DNA from: Datura wrightii
Lineage: Eukaryota; Streptophyta; Magnoliopsida; Solanales; Solanaceae
Length of the DNA stretch: 64,000 nt
Assembly: GCA_035772735.1 (NCBI GenBank)
Contig: JASDFA010000001.1
Coordinates: 58,543,001 to 58,607,000 of the forward strand
Reading direction: 5' to 3'
In this document: in pieces, positions 1 through 10,684 of the stretch
Position numbering within the stretch: the stretch's first letter is position 1
Layout of the letters: every line of letters begins with the position of its first letter
Program-made: the position numbers and the translations under genes
Notes under the pieces: generated by a model
The model's input: the letters and a program-made list of their open reading frames with translations, nothing else
What the model was told of the DNA's origin: nothing
Database searches by the model: none

Positions 1-335
1 CCAAAGATCTAGAAATGATCAAGTGCATAAGAGGTAGTACAATCCTTCCTTTGACTCATGAAATCGACCTATGGGTCATACCACGAGTCGTGGAAAAATA
101 CAGAGAAATTGTCAGTGAAGGGGCATCCTCATACGACTCAAGGTACGAATAATACCTTTGTGGTACGAGTCGTACCTAGGAGTCGTAAAGTGCAAAAAAG
201 ATCTCATGGGACTATATATAAGTCGTACCTCTAAGGTACGACCCGTATTGTTGACTCGTGGTTAGATACAGAAAATTTTACTTCTTGCTTTTCTTTCTCC
301 TATATGGAATTCTAATTCTCTTCTCTACAAGTACA
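1..335 (+). promoter_or_regulatory. Palindrome-rich leader with TATA-like run and putative 3' splice site before PTP ORF
   Basis: This stretch holds several copies of the core TACGAGTCGTA, including the near-perfect 15 bp palindrome GGTACGAGTCGTACC at 162-176. A TATA-like run (actatatataag) lies near 213-225. Just before the first good ATG (336) there is a pyrimidine-rich run ending in an AG. Similar palindromes occur in the LTR at 4300-4760, so part of this may be LTR-derived. The promoter and splice roles are inferred from position only. Confidence 0.35.
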
Positions 336-2473
336 ATGATGGTCAAGTGTAAGCATCCAAAGAAACTGCCCAAAGGACATTACATGATGAGACATCTGAA
401 TTCGAGCAAGCAGGAAGTTCCCCCTAGTGGTTCAGTTGAGGAATATAGGGTCGATATTTCAAACACCAACGGGACCCGAACCACTAGGGCAAAAGCGAAA
501 GCCCAAGCTGTTGCAGCTACCGCCACATCTACCGAAGCTCCCCAGTTTGAGGAGGGAGCTAAGGAAGGTAATCAAGAGTTAGGAAATGACTCAATTGTAG
601 AAGAAGGGTCTGAGGAGACCCAATCAGGAGAGGCAAGTGGTAGTTTTGAGTCAGAGGGTGAGGCTGCCAATGCTGAGCAGCAGCAGATCCCGCCTAGGGA
701 GAGTCGTACCATCTGGTGGAGAGAGCTAGCAGCACAGGAAATATATGAACAAGGCATTTCTCTCACCGCCAAAAACAAACCCAGGCAGAGCATCCAAGAA
801 GAGTCGCGGACCTCACCAACACATTGAATAAAGTAGAGGAGATGAAGCGGATATTCTTCTTTTATAGGTTCGAATGGATGGCTAGGACTCCGGACCAGTA
901 CACTTCAGAGATAGTCTGTGAGTTCTATGCCAACTACTTGGCGACCATGGAAGAAAAGGCAAAAAAGGGGCAGAAAGTAAAAGACCAACCCAGATTGGAG
1001 AGTGTCAAGGTCAGAAGGCGAGAGGTCGACATCTTCGAGCGCACTATCTCTTGGATCCTATATGGGCCACAGTTCATACCTCCACATGCCACGCCGGAAT
1101 ATGAGTACCAAATGGAGATACTAAAGCAAATTAGGCAGCTGGGATTTGAGGAGAGACATACGCAACTACAGTGGTTGGGGGGTGTTATAGCTGAGGACAA
1201 AGAGGAATCATAGTGGGTATCAAGGGGATAGCGGGTTACCAAAAACTCACTCAAATTCATAGAAAATGCATGTTGGACATTGGTCCGCCACCGATTAGCA
1301 CCAATGGTCAATGAAAACACTTTGAGTGTAGACAGAGCAGCTCTGGTGGCACGCCTCACGTCCAAATACCCCATCAACATCCTGAGGATCATCGAAGAGG
1401 AAATACGAGATCGAGCTATGGGATTGAGCACTACCATCCCATTCCCGAGCCTTGTTTTCAGATTATCCAAAGTGGCGGGAGTGCTGGTGCAACGGGGTGA
1501 GGAGCGCTTGATTGGAGGGCAGAGGATAGCGGACATTGGCTTAATCTGGGATGAAATGAACCCAATGAGTCGAGCCCAACTTCCCACAGCAATTCCATAG
1601 ACCCAGCCAGCAGGGAGCGCATAGGTGAATGCCCCCACCTCACAAAAGCAGAGCGAGACACCGGCTACAGATGTCGGTCATTCATAGGAAGCTCCCAACA
1701 CTTCTACTACCCACTTCCTAGCCTGCCAACCTAGACTCCAGCAGTGTACGTCCTAGTGCCCCAGGATTTTCTCCAGAAATTGGCCAAGAGTTTGACCATG
1801 GCCGAAAGATAAATTTTTGCAATGATGGAGAATGTGAAGCCCTGGGTAAAAGTAGAGATTGACACAGCGGCGCAGGACTTACATGCTCACCTTGATGGAT
1901 TTGAGAGGCGATTCAACATGCGTATGGTGGAGCAGATGGATACCGGCAATCTCCGTGAGGAGTTGGGGGCTCTTCGGAGCCAAGTAGCTGAGTTGTCATC
2001 ACGACAACCGGCAATTATATCATCCCCACTCTTCAGGACCTTAATGAAGAGTCACATGAGGAGATTGACTTTGCGTCTTATTGAGAGAAATGACAGCGGC
2101 AAAGGTAAAAGGGAACAAAAGAGTCTCCGAGGATATTGGAGAAGAAAGTTTGAGGAGGAAGAGGAAGATAGAAAGAAGAGAATGTAAGCGGGTGTGAGCA
2201 GAGAGCCTGCAGATTCATGACTCACATATGTCAGAGATGGAGCAAGCTAGAGGAGCAGGCAGCTCAACCATGGCTCAGCCCGAGCTTGCTAGTGGCAAGG
2301 ACCCTTCGAGTGAGCCATATTCAGCCCCGATCACTACAAAGGCCGTAGAGACGGCCGATACTATTGAGAGGGTAACCACTCCCCCTATTGATACACCATT
2401 GAGTGCGCCAGCCACCGCTAGCGCCATGATTGCAGTGGAGGTACCTCTTCCGCAAGATGACAGGAGCGCCTAG
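336..2473 (+). pseudogene. Putative plant transposon protein (PTP) domain ORF, broken
   Basis: The frame can be followed in pieces: 258-827, 824-1213, 1280-1600, 1822-2187 and 2228-2473. The recognisable core is a CEFYANY motif near 930, a segment around PQFIPPHATPEYEY near 1065-1100, and DRAALVARLTSKYPINILRI followed by PFPSLVFRLSKVAGV at 1330-1480. This is the pattern of the PTP family found as an extra ORF in Solanaceae retroelements. An acidic low-complexity region precedes the core and a Ser/Thr/Pro-rich tail follows it. I prefer the start at 336 or 339 (MMVKCKHPKK) to 258, because the extra N-terminal hydrophobic stretch looks like translated polypyrimidine tract. Stops at 825 and 1211 and several frame changes make it non-functional. 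The function of the PTP family is not established. Confidence 0.7.
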
Positions 2474-2645
2474 AGCGCCACAGGTATGTTCTCTTCCCTC
2501 TGTTCTTGTAGTTCATGCTTCGGGGATGACAAACAATTTTCTTAAAACAGGAGGAGGTGTATTTGTGATTTTTTTATTTTTAGATTCATCTGAGGGTCTT
2601 TCTTACCGTGGTTCTTTTCCCTCGAACATATGATCTAGTAGAACC

Positions 2646-2757
2646 CATCATGTTTAGGATTTTATTTTCTTATTTTGTAATTTTTTTAAATTAAAAAATA
2701 GCATCATGTTTAGGATTTTATTTTCTTATTTTGTGATTTTTTTAAATTAAAAAATAG
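2646..2757 (+). repeat. Tandem duplication, 56 bp x 2
   Basis: An AT-rich unit beginning CATCATGTTTAGGATTTTAT is present twice in tandem with period 56. Only one copy is recognisable at the equivalent place in element F (near 53565), so the duplication is specific to element A. Confidence 0.85.
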
Positions 2758-3289
2758 CTTAGGAGTATGCAGCCAATGAAAATGCACTAGTTTTGGATTT
2801 CTGTAAAAAATTGACCCTATTTAAAATTTTTGATGCATTAGCTATGTACTAGTGACTGCATGCATGATTTCTGTGGATTTTTTGATGTCATTTAGTGTAT
2901 TAGCATGAGTAGTTTTGTTAATCCATGTGTAAACCAAACAGGTAAAGTGAATATAAGTCATCTTCCAGGAGTGATTGAGGTGTGATACTTAGTTCAGTAC
3001 TTTGTTGAAGATCTAGAACTTACCTGGTTGGTCTTTGCATAGGCTAAGGATGGTTGGTTGGGATATGATCATAGGCCGTTTTTTGTTAAGCTCACTTTTA
3101 GCCTAAATGACCCTACTAAAATCATATGATTCCCTTGATCCCAATTTTGAGCCTTTAATAGACCATTTTTCTTTTACTAACCGATGAACCGTTTCTTATA
3201 ATGGACCTGTTTTGACCCTAGTCCTTCCTTGGAAATTGTGAACCTCAACATAGGCAAAACACCTAAGTTGAGGTTGTCTAGTATAGGGG

Positions 3290-3530
3290 TGCAGAAATGG
3301 TGGGAACGAGGAAAAGAGAAAGAAAAGAGAAAAGGTCAAAAAGGAGGTGTGGTGTGACAAATGAAAAAGAAAAAAAAGAGAGATAAAAAAGTTGAAAACT
3401 TGGAAAAAGAAAATTCAAAAGAAAAATAATGCTTGAAATGGTTGAAAACACACCACACTCATAGAAATGCATAGAACGAGGTTATAAGGGAGGAAAAAGA
3501 ATGAAAAGAAAAAGAGGGTGATATAGGTGA
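3290..3530 (+). other. Purine-rich strand-asymmetric block
   Basis: About 240 nt are dominated by A and G on the + strand (runs such as gaaaaagaaaaaaaagagag). The block lies roughly 600 nt before the 3' LTR. An equivalent block is present in element F (54125-54370) and, on the minus strand, in element E (38800-39060). It is not the polypurine tract itself, which lies at 4119-4131. Confidence 0.7.
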
Positions 3531-4118
3531 ACGGTGAAGCCAATGTATGTGGTGCCAATTAGGGTTAGTCACTTAAAAATATCTCACATTTATCATGTCC
3601 AGCCCCAAAGCCTACATTATGAGCCGCAGCAAGTCCTATAGTGATCCTAATCTAACCATCTGACATGCCAAAGCAGAGAAAATAAGGGCAAGCCTATGGT
3701 ATCCGCTACACAATACTTGAAACTTCTTTGTGAGAGTGAGAGTCTCGCTTGTTCAGTCCCATGCCATATTTTTTACTATATCTGTGAGTGGGGAATTCAT
3801 TTGCTGAGAGGGGGGAATTCATTTGTTGTGTGAGTACATGGGTTATGTTTACTTTTACCATTGGTCTGTGTGAAAAACATCGGCGATAACTTGATTGTCT
3901 GTTGATAGCTAGATGACATGTCTTCATCCCCGCTTAGCATGTTTAGTAGCTGCTTGTAGTACATTAGCCGATAATGGTTCATGGGAGAAGGGTCAAAAGT
4001 CATTGACTGTATAGTGCAAATTTTGCTTGGTATTGGCTGTAGTATCCTAGGTTTATTTTCTAGTTGAGCGTCGTATTTAGTTTTTTCTTTTCTTTGCCTG
4101 AGCACATGCAAAAGTCTT

Positions 4119-4131
4119 AAGTTGAGGGTTT
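4119..4131 (+). other. Polypurine tract of element A
   Basis: The sequence AAGTTGAGGGTTT abuts the first TG of the LTR. Position and composition fit the plus-strand primer of a Ty3/gypsy element. The match is short, so this is a positional call. Confidence 0.5.
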
Positions 4132-5700
4132 TGATGTGTTGTGACTTTACAACACTTTCAATGCTCTAAACTAAGAAAATAGCATGGACTTAGGTGTGTT
4201 TATATGGATATAAGGCACTTTTTCTTTGATTACAGGAAAAATAGGTATTGGAGCAAAAATGTGCAAAAGATTGCGAGAAAGTGCAGAAAATGGGGTAAAG
4301 TCACAGTCTCAGTACGAGCCGTAGGTTGATGGTATGAGCCATACTGAAGATCGTGAAAAGTTTCAAATGACTGAATTGTGAAGAGTGCATCCTACGACAC
4401 TCAGTACGAGTCGTACAACACCGGTACGAGCCGTGACATTGAGTCATGGAAATATTTAGAAGAATTGAACAAGAGGCAGACTCCTAACAAGGATAGACAG
4501 TATGAGTCGTGGCGGAGAGGTACGACTCGCACCATCACACTCGTGACAAACTTCAGAAAAACTGAGAGTTCTCAGAGTCAAGCCACAGAAGAACAGTACG
4601 ACTAGTAGGAAGCATGTTCCAGTCGTACCAAGGCTCAACACTTAGCCAAATATTTTCTTGCCAAGGACATACGAATAGCAGGTACGACCCGTACAATCCT
4701 GCTATGGGTCGTAGGATCTATCGTGGCTCAGGCGACACCAATTATGGAAATTTACCCTGTTAGCTTAGGAAAATGATTCTTATTTCATTATAAATACCTT
4801 ATGTTTTATTTTCAGGAGAGAACGTCTAGACAACATAGAGAGAAGATTAGGAAGTGAGGAAAAACATAGAATTGCGTTGATTAGCTTGTGATCTTTGTAA
4901 ATTCTTCTTGAGTTATTTCAGAGATAATCAAAGAAGCTTTTTCTCTCATCTATAATTGTAAGTATTGAATTATGTGCTTAATTATGAATGCATATCACAA
5001 CCTTGCAACTATGAGAGGCTAAAACCTCCATAGCTAGGGTTGTGGGAACTATGGTGGATTAATGAGCTAGGGATACACAAAAGTGATTCAAAACCAATGT
5101 AAAATGCTTGTATTGTATTCTCTTCATGCTTAAACATTTTGTAATGGTGTAAAACGTTAGTACTTGCTCGAATTCATTACCTACTTGAGCCTAGAGAGGT
5201 AGATATTTGGAAAAGAGAATTACAACAAAGCTTTGATCTTGATGATCATTGTATTAACTTGACCTGTGGTCGTAGGATAATTAAATTTGGAACTTATTGA
5301 TAACGGATAGTTTGGAGCTGCTCATGAGACCTGACCCGGTGATTGAGTATAGTCATCCAATAGGGACGAACCAGTCATTTGGATGAACCCTACTTATCAG
5401 TTCTACAAGTAAGCATTGATATTGATCACATGTGTATACCCGAAGCAGTTATGAACCCATGGGGAACAAAAACCCTAGTTATTCTTAACTCTTGATTTTA
5501 CATCAAAATTTCAATCATTGTTTTAATTATTATATTCTTAAAACCCCCCAAATTGGAGTAACTAACCAACAAGTTCACTTACTGGCATTAGTCATGATCT
5601 TCCATATTCCCTGTGGATTCGACCCCAACCTCTTTTTGGGTTCTTTATTGACAACGTCCGCTTCATAAATCAGCAGGAGGTGTGAGTTTGAGCATTATCA
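4132..5700 (+). repeat. 3' LTR of element A (F-family LTR)
   Basis: The LTR starts TGATGTGTTGTG and ends GAGCATTATCA, giving TG...CA ends over 1569 bp. The same start is at 44470 and the same end at 49120, 41780 and 56076, each time against different flanking DNA, which fixes both borders. The first third carries many TACGAGTCGTA-type palindromes. A TATA-like box lies at 4789-4796. Sequence right of 5700 belongs to an unrelated chromovirus LTR, so the element inserted there. Confidence 0.85.
4789..4796 (+). promoter_or_regulatory. Candidate TATA box in LTR
   Basis: TATAAATA occurs about 660 bp into the LTR, downstream of the palindrome cluster, where a U3/R promoter would be expected. This is a positional inference only. 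Confidence 0.35.
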
Positions 5701-6991
5701 ATGCCCCAACTATCGTGGGAAGAGTCGTCCTAAGCCTTCCCAGGGCATAGAATGATGAAGGTATGATATCTCTAATGTGCCCTTGGCGGGGAAAGTATTC
5801 TCTTGAGAGGACCCAAATAAGAATATATATATCTATGGTGACGCATAGTTATAATACCTGGGTCCTCCGAATCCCGAACCTACTTGGTGCTAGACACTAC
5901 TACCAAAACATGCACATTTCTTATAATTATATTCTCAAAACATAGCTTAAATTTGTTTATTAGGAGTCTTCACTCCAAATATCTCTATAAAGCTAATCTT
6001 ATGATCCTTGTCTAAACACGTTATAAAACATACTTGACTTACATGGGATTGCCCAAATCATGAAATCATACACACTTGAAATAAGCTTCATAATTCGAAA
6101 TTATGAAATCATAAGTTGAGAAATAAACATTCATGCATACTTGATAATTCGTCATACTTGAAATCATGGACTCATAAGCTTGAAATTCATAAATCATGCC
6201 TAATAGGGCATAATCTACATAAACTTGAAATCATGAATTAGTAAGTAAATTGAGAGTAAAATCTACCCTAATAGCCCTAAATCGTCCTTTGAAACATGAG
6301 AGAATTTAACCAATAGAGGTAGCATGGATAATTGCATGGAATTGGGTTAAACCCTAGAATTTTTATAAAACTTGATTGGGGATTTGAAATTATAGAATAG
6401 GGATAAATTTGGGCATAAGGGTATAAGGATTTCTCCAATTCATAACCTTACATACCTGAGCTTAAAGAACCTTCAACCTGATTGGAGACCCAAAGGGAAT
6501 TGAGATGAAAGAGATAATGAAACCCTAGCTTCTATTAAGGGGATTTGATCTTCACTCAGGGGTGTTAGGAGTAGATTGAAGATTTTAGGATGATTAAAAC
6601 CCTTGAAACAACCTTTTAAGAGGCTTAAAACGACTTAGTTTAGTAGTTAGAAACTTAAGAATTATGAAAACAACCTTAATGACTCTATAGGAAGTTACTC
6701 ACTGCCAGACCCAACGAGTGACTAGACGACCTGTTCGGAGACTTCATGGGTCGTCCCTTGACCCGTTGCCACTACCATATTCTTCTCAATTTTTTTGATC
6801 TTCTCTTGACACCTTACTTGATGATTCGTTGTGTCACCTAACAAGTCGTCAAGACTCTCTGAAACTCAGCTTTCCGCTATTTTCATGCACCTAACAGGTC
6901 ACTTGATGACTTATCCTATGACTATTGCAGGTTTTCCTATTTTCTCCATTTCAGCCCTTAGGTCTGATCTTAGGGACTTTGGGGTGTTACA
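5701..6991 (-). repeat. Chromovirus (Tekay-type) LTR fragment
   Basis: The sequence aligns by eye with the inner half of the solo LTR at 8029-9659, starting at a block reading GATGCCCCAACTATC there and ending GGGGTGTTACA. Read on the minus strand it would begin TGTAACACCCC. It is cut on the left by element A and therefore predates it. Short frames inside are not coding. Confidence 0.7.
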
Positions 6992-7213
6992 ATAACCGCT
7001 CGACATATGCTCACCTCAGGCACAAGCCATTCATCTCCATGTATCAATATGTACCTCAATCAATCACACATTTGCTCATCCGAATGCTCATCTCAGGCAC
7101 AAGCCTCACATCTTTGAGCAAGGATGTATTACCCATCCATTTTCAACATATATCATCATGGTCTCAATTAGTCACCGCATAAGATGGACTATCAGTACAC
7201 TTCAATTACCACA

Positions 7214-7218
7214 ATTTC
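7214..7218. other. Target site duplication ATTTC, left
   Basis: The five bases ATTTC directly precede the solo LTR and are repeated at 9660-9664. The related site without the insertion at about 24610 reads through without interruption. Confidence 0.85.
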
Positions 7219-9659
7219 TATCACGACCCAAGCTGGGACTCCAGATTAAGATACGGGACCTAGAACCCCGGATGGCTCTAAGTTAACCCATGGCATGTGC
7301 TTAGCAACTCCAGAGCATAAACTAAAGAAAAAACTAATAACTTAAACATGAATTAGTTCAAGTTTGAATAACATAAAACATATATCAAACAATAACATCA
7401 CAATGCTAAATCTCAAAGATGAACACACTAGTCTATGTTTGAAAAGCCTCTACTATCTATTGAGATGCTGGGAAAAGCCCCCTAGCTATCTCCAAGACTG
7501 AAACAAACTGACAACACAAAACTGAAAAATAGACACCCTCGAATGATGAGGACTCACCTAAGGTAGGGCTAAAATAAGCTGATAGGGGAAGCGAGCTATC
7601 GGCAAGAGTGAGCTTGATAACCTAAACCTATATCATAAAATGATATAGCATACAGTATGTGGTCAGTACTTTGAATTTACTAAGAATGCAAGGTAAGTAA
7701 AAACATGCTTAGTAAATGTTAATTGAAATCATGCATATATATATCATTAGATTATAAGAGTAGGGATTGCATGTTGAACACTGTATCTGAGACATACATA
7801 GTCATAAGCTGGTTATCATAACTGAATCTAGTGACCCAAGATTTAGAAATAGAAATCATATGACTTGTCATAGCTGAAATCATAAGTAAAAGCTCATAAA
7901 CTGATCATTAGGTCAAATTTGTTATAAAACATAATATAATAAGTCATGAACATAAGTAATTGAAATCATTAGGAAAAATGGGAGACTCGTCATAATCGAC
8001 ACCATCATGATAGAGCTTATGTGATGCCCCAACTATCACACTCAAGTGGGCAGAGACATGAAAAACCTTGTCAGGGCTAAGGACACTAGCATGATATCGA
8101 TATCAAGCTGAGGCTCCTTGGGGTAGGGGGAAAACTCTCTTGAGAGATCCCAAACATATAACATATACCTATGTTGGCACGTAATTCTAAGAATAGGGAC
8201 ATTGGACCCCAAGCCTTCTCGGTGTTAGACACTACTCCAAAAAATATGCATAGTGCTCACATCATTTTTCAGCGAAGCTGAAATCATAATTGCATGCATA
8301 GTACTGACATTATTTCTCAACAAAGCTGAAATCATAATCTATACATAGCCTAAAATTTGAACATTTGGAGTCTTGACTCCAAAATATATTAGAAGTTATA
8401 TTGGGAGTCTTGACTCCAAAACATATGATAAGCTGATCTTACTAGCCTTGGCTAAATCATAAAAACATACTTAACTTGTATGGGCTTGCCCAAATCATAA
8501 ACCATGTATACTTGAAATAGACTTCATAAGTCAAAATGATGGATTTATAAATGGAAAGTTTATAAATATTCATTCATGCTAGATATCTCATCATAGTTGA
8601 AATCATAAATTATAAGGTTGACTTTTCATAAAACTTGCTTAATAGGGCATAATTTCTAATAACTTAAATTCATGAATTTATAATCAAATTGTGTATAAAA
8701 TCTTCCCAATAGACTTAAAACATACTTTAGAATATGAGGGGATTAGACCCATAAACATATCATAGAGAATTCCATAAAATTGGGTTAAAACCCTATAAAT
8801 CCATATAATTGAATTTATGAACTTGAGGAGAAATTTAGGCAAGAGGGTGGAAGGAAACCCTCATTCATATCCCTATATACCTGGGTAAACTGATCCTCAA
8901 CTAGCCTTGAAAGCCCAAGAGAATTGGGGAAATAATTGAGAGTTCTATCTTGATTTTGAAGAGGGTTCTTAATAACTTGCATGCATGGGAGTCTAATGCA
9001 TTAGAATAGACTAAACCCTCTTAAACACTCCTTTTAGGCTAAAAACAACATAGTTTAGGAATTAGAATCTTATAAATTATTAAAACACCCTTAATGATTC
9101 ATTTGGAAAATAGACACTTCTAATTACAACGATCCATCCAACGAGTCATTGTAGAATACAATGGCTCATTGGATCGTCCGTCGTTCCTTGGGGAAGTTCT
9201 GGTACTAGGAGGATTCCCTCAGCAATGATTGACAAGATGGGTCATTACATGAAATGACGACCTGTCACCTATTCCATTTCCATCACTACCTCGCCTGTCT
9301 TACTTCCAAAATTCAGACAACGGGTCCCCATAATGGGTCTTTACTCGCCCCAACGGGTCGTTACTCGCCCTAATGGGTCATTGAACCCATCCATTTTTAT
9401 TGATCCATATGTTAACCACTTATTGGTCTCCATTCAACGACTGCGCACAACGACTCGTTAGATCATCCAATGAGTCGTTGCTAGGTTCACTGTTTCTTTG
9501 AGGATTAACTGTCAGCTTGCAATGAGCCGTCACCACGGATCATTCTATGCCACCACGACTCATTCCTTGAGTTGTTCTGTGGCCCTGGTGCATTTTTATT
9601 GATTTTCTCTGGTTTAATATTACCCTGGGTCTGATCTTAGGGACTTTTGGGGTCTTACA
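7219..9659 (-). repeat. Solo LTR of a Tekay-type chromovirus
   Basis: In + orientation it starts TATCACGACCC, a TG-to-TA change from TGTCACGACCC, and ends GGGGTCTTACA. A 5 bp duplication ATTTC flanks it, and there is no internal domain, so it is a solo LTR left by LTR-LTR recombination. It resembles the LTR of element B (35009-37862) in the region of the GATATCGATATCAA block. Its last third carries AACGACTCGTT-type palindromes. A second copy, missing the first 260 bp or so, lies at 59080-61249. Confidence 0.85.
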
Positions 9660-9664
9660 ATTTC
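9660..9664. other. Target site duplication ATTTC, right
   Basis: This matches the left duplication exactly and follows the terminal ACA of the solo LTR. Confidence 0.85.
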
Positions 9665-10684
9665 TCTCACAGTTTCAGAGATAACATTCACAATTCAATC
9701 AATTTAGAATAAATTCAAACAACATGAATAAGTCATTACAATCTTTAACACAACCCTTTTCCTATGACCAATTAGTCATATTTCTGATCCACACGGTTAT
9801 ACATCATTATATATAGACTAACTCCTCGTGATCACTACATGTTATCTTTCTTGTCAGTTCAACCTTTCTTATAAAGTCACATAAGGTTCTATCACATAAA
9901 TAGTTTCTTCTAAATTTTGATCAAATACTGTTCATATTAGACCCCATGTCGAGACCACTTACTCGGGACCATAATCATCCCTCACAATCGAGAGCAATTA
10001 CAATCATCAGTCATCAAAGATTCTATGAAATACATCACCTCAAGAATATTTTATCAAGAACATCACATGAAGAATACACCCCTAATATTAGTTATCGACT
10101 AGGTTTCACCTTTCCTCAGGTTCTCATACTTAGGTTTAATCCTTTAACTCTATAGTTATGTCTCTATATATTTTTCATCACGTCATCATATTTGATAATC
10201 CCTCTACCCTCATCAATTGTATATTAATGTACACACATACACGATTCACTAATTATAGTCTACCACAAGTTAAGCCATAACCTACTTGGGTGCCAAGCTA
10301 ATGCCAAGAAAGTGATGGGATTCCATTTCTTACTTTGAATCCGATGCTTCTTGAAGAATTCTGCCAGGGAGGATGGCGATGTTTTCCCTTCTCTAGCCAC
10401 CCTCTTCTTTTCTCTTGCTACAATAACTAGGATTTGTCTCCAGGGAATTTTTAATGAATAAACCTTATTAAAATAGGATTTAGGTTTTAAGAAGTAGGAA
10501 AACATAGAGCTCTACTTTGCCTCTCCTACTACAGCAATGTGTGTTCCACTGCAGTAGTCCCTCTATGGTGAGAAGTTTCCCATTTTTAGTTTCAATGCAA
10601 TGAATATTTCCATCCTTAACAAAACTATTATCACTCCCACATAAAATTTAAATTCCCCCATCAATGATGTCAGGGTGCTATAAC

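Larger units (their letters stand above)
2474..4131 (+). other. 3' noncoding region of element A
   Basis: There is no credible reading frame here. The region begins with GAGCGCCTAGAGCGCCACAG and a segment reading CATGCTTCGGGGATGAC, both of which recur at 53385-53460 after the integrase of element F. It includes a 56 bp tandem duplication, a purine-rich block and the polypurine tract. The match to F covers most of its length, so this is a family-level 3' region rather than intergenic DNA. Confidence 0.65.
1..5700 (+). mobile_element. Element A: 3' part of an Athila-type Ty3/gypsy element with a PTP third ORF
   Basis: The element is cut by the window edge on its left. Visible parts are a palindrome-rich leader, a broken PTP reading frame, about 1.66 kb of 3' noncoding sequence, a polypurine tract and a complete 3' LTR. 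Its 3' noncoding region and LTR match those of element F (44470-56076), which carries integrase upstream instead of PTP. No gag or pol is visible, so whether A was autonomous cannot be decided here. The family assignment rests on the LTR shared with F, which has an Athila-type primer site. Confidence 0.75.
6992..10684 (-). repeat. LTR of family X, copy 1, interrupted by a solo LTR
   Basis: The X sequence occupies 6992-7218 and 9660-10684. Uninterrupted or differently interrupted copies lie at 24419-26069 and 61250-62633. The intact copy ends GGGTCATTACA at 26069, followed on the right by a segment whose reverse complement contains CATTCAGGGATGAAC, the kind of motif found just before chromovirus 3' LTRs. 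I therefore read X as a minus-strand chromovirus 3' LTR. Copy 1 lacks two stretches (about 70 and 250 bp) that copy 3 has. Its right end is cut by the G insertion. Confidence 0.6.

Noticed and set aside
258..335. Possible signal peptide or membrane segment at the start of the PTP frame (FYFLLFFLLYGILILF)
   Set aside because: The stretch is a translated polypyrimidine tract just before the better ATG at 336-341, so I do not count it as protein.
934..1638. Minus-strand 234-codon frame with a cysteine-rich C terminus
   Set aside because: It is the antisense of the PTP pseudogene, whose sense strand has the recognisable family motifs.
10260..10505. Minus-strand 81-codon frame seen in all three X LTR copies (also 25620-25826 and 62270-62460)
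   Set aside because: Conservation follows from shared LTR ancestry. The frame is broken differently in each copy and contains no domain.
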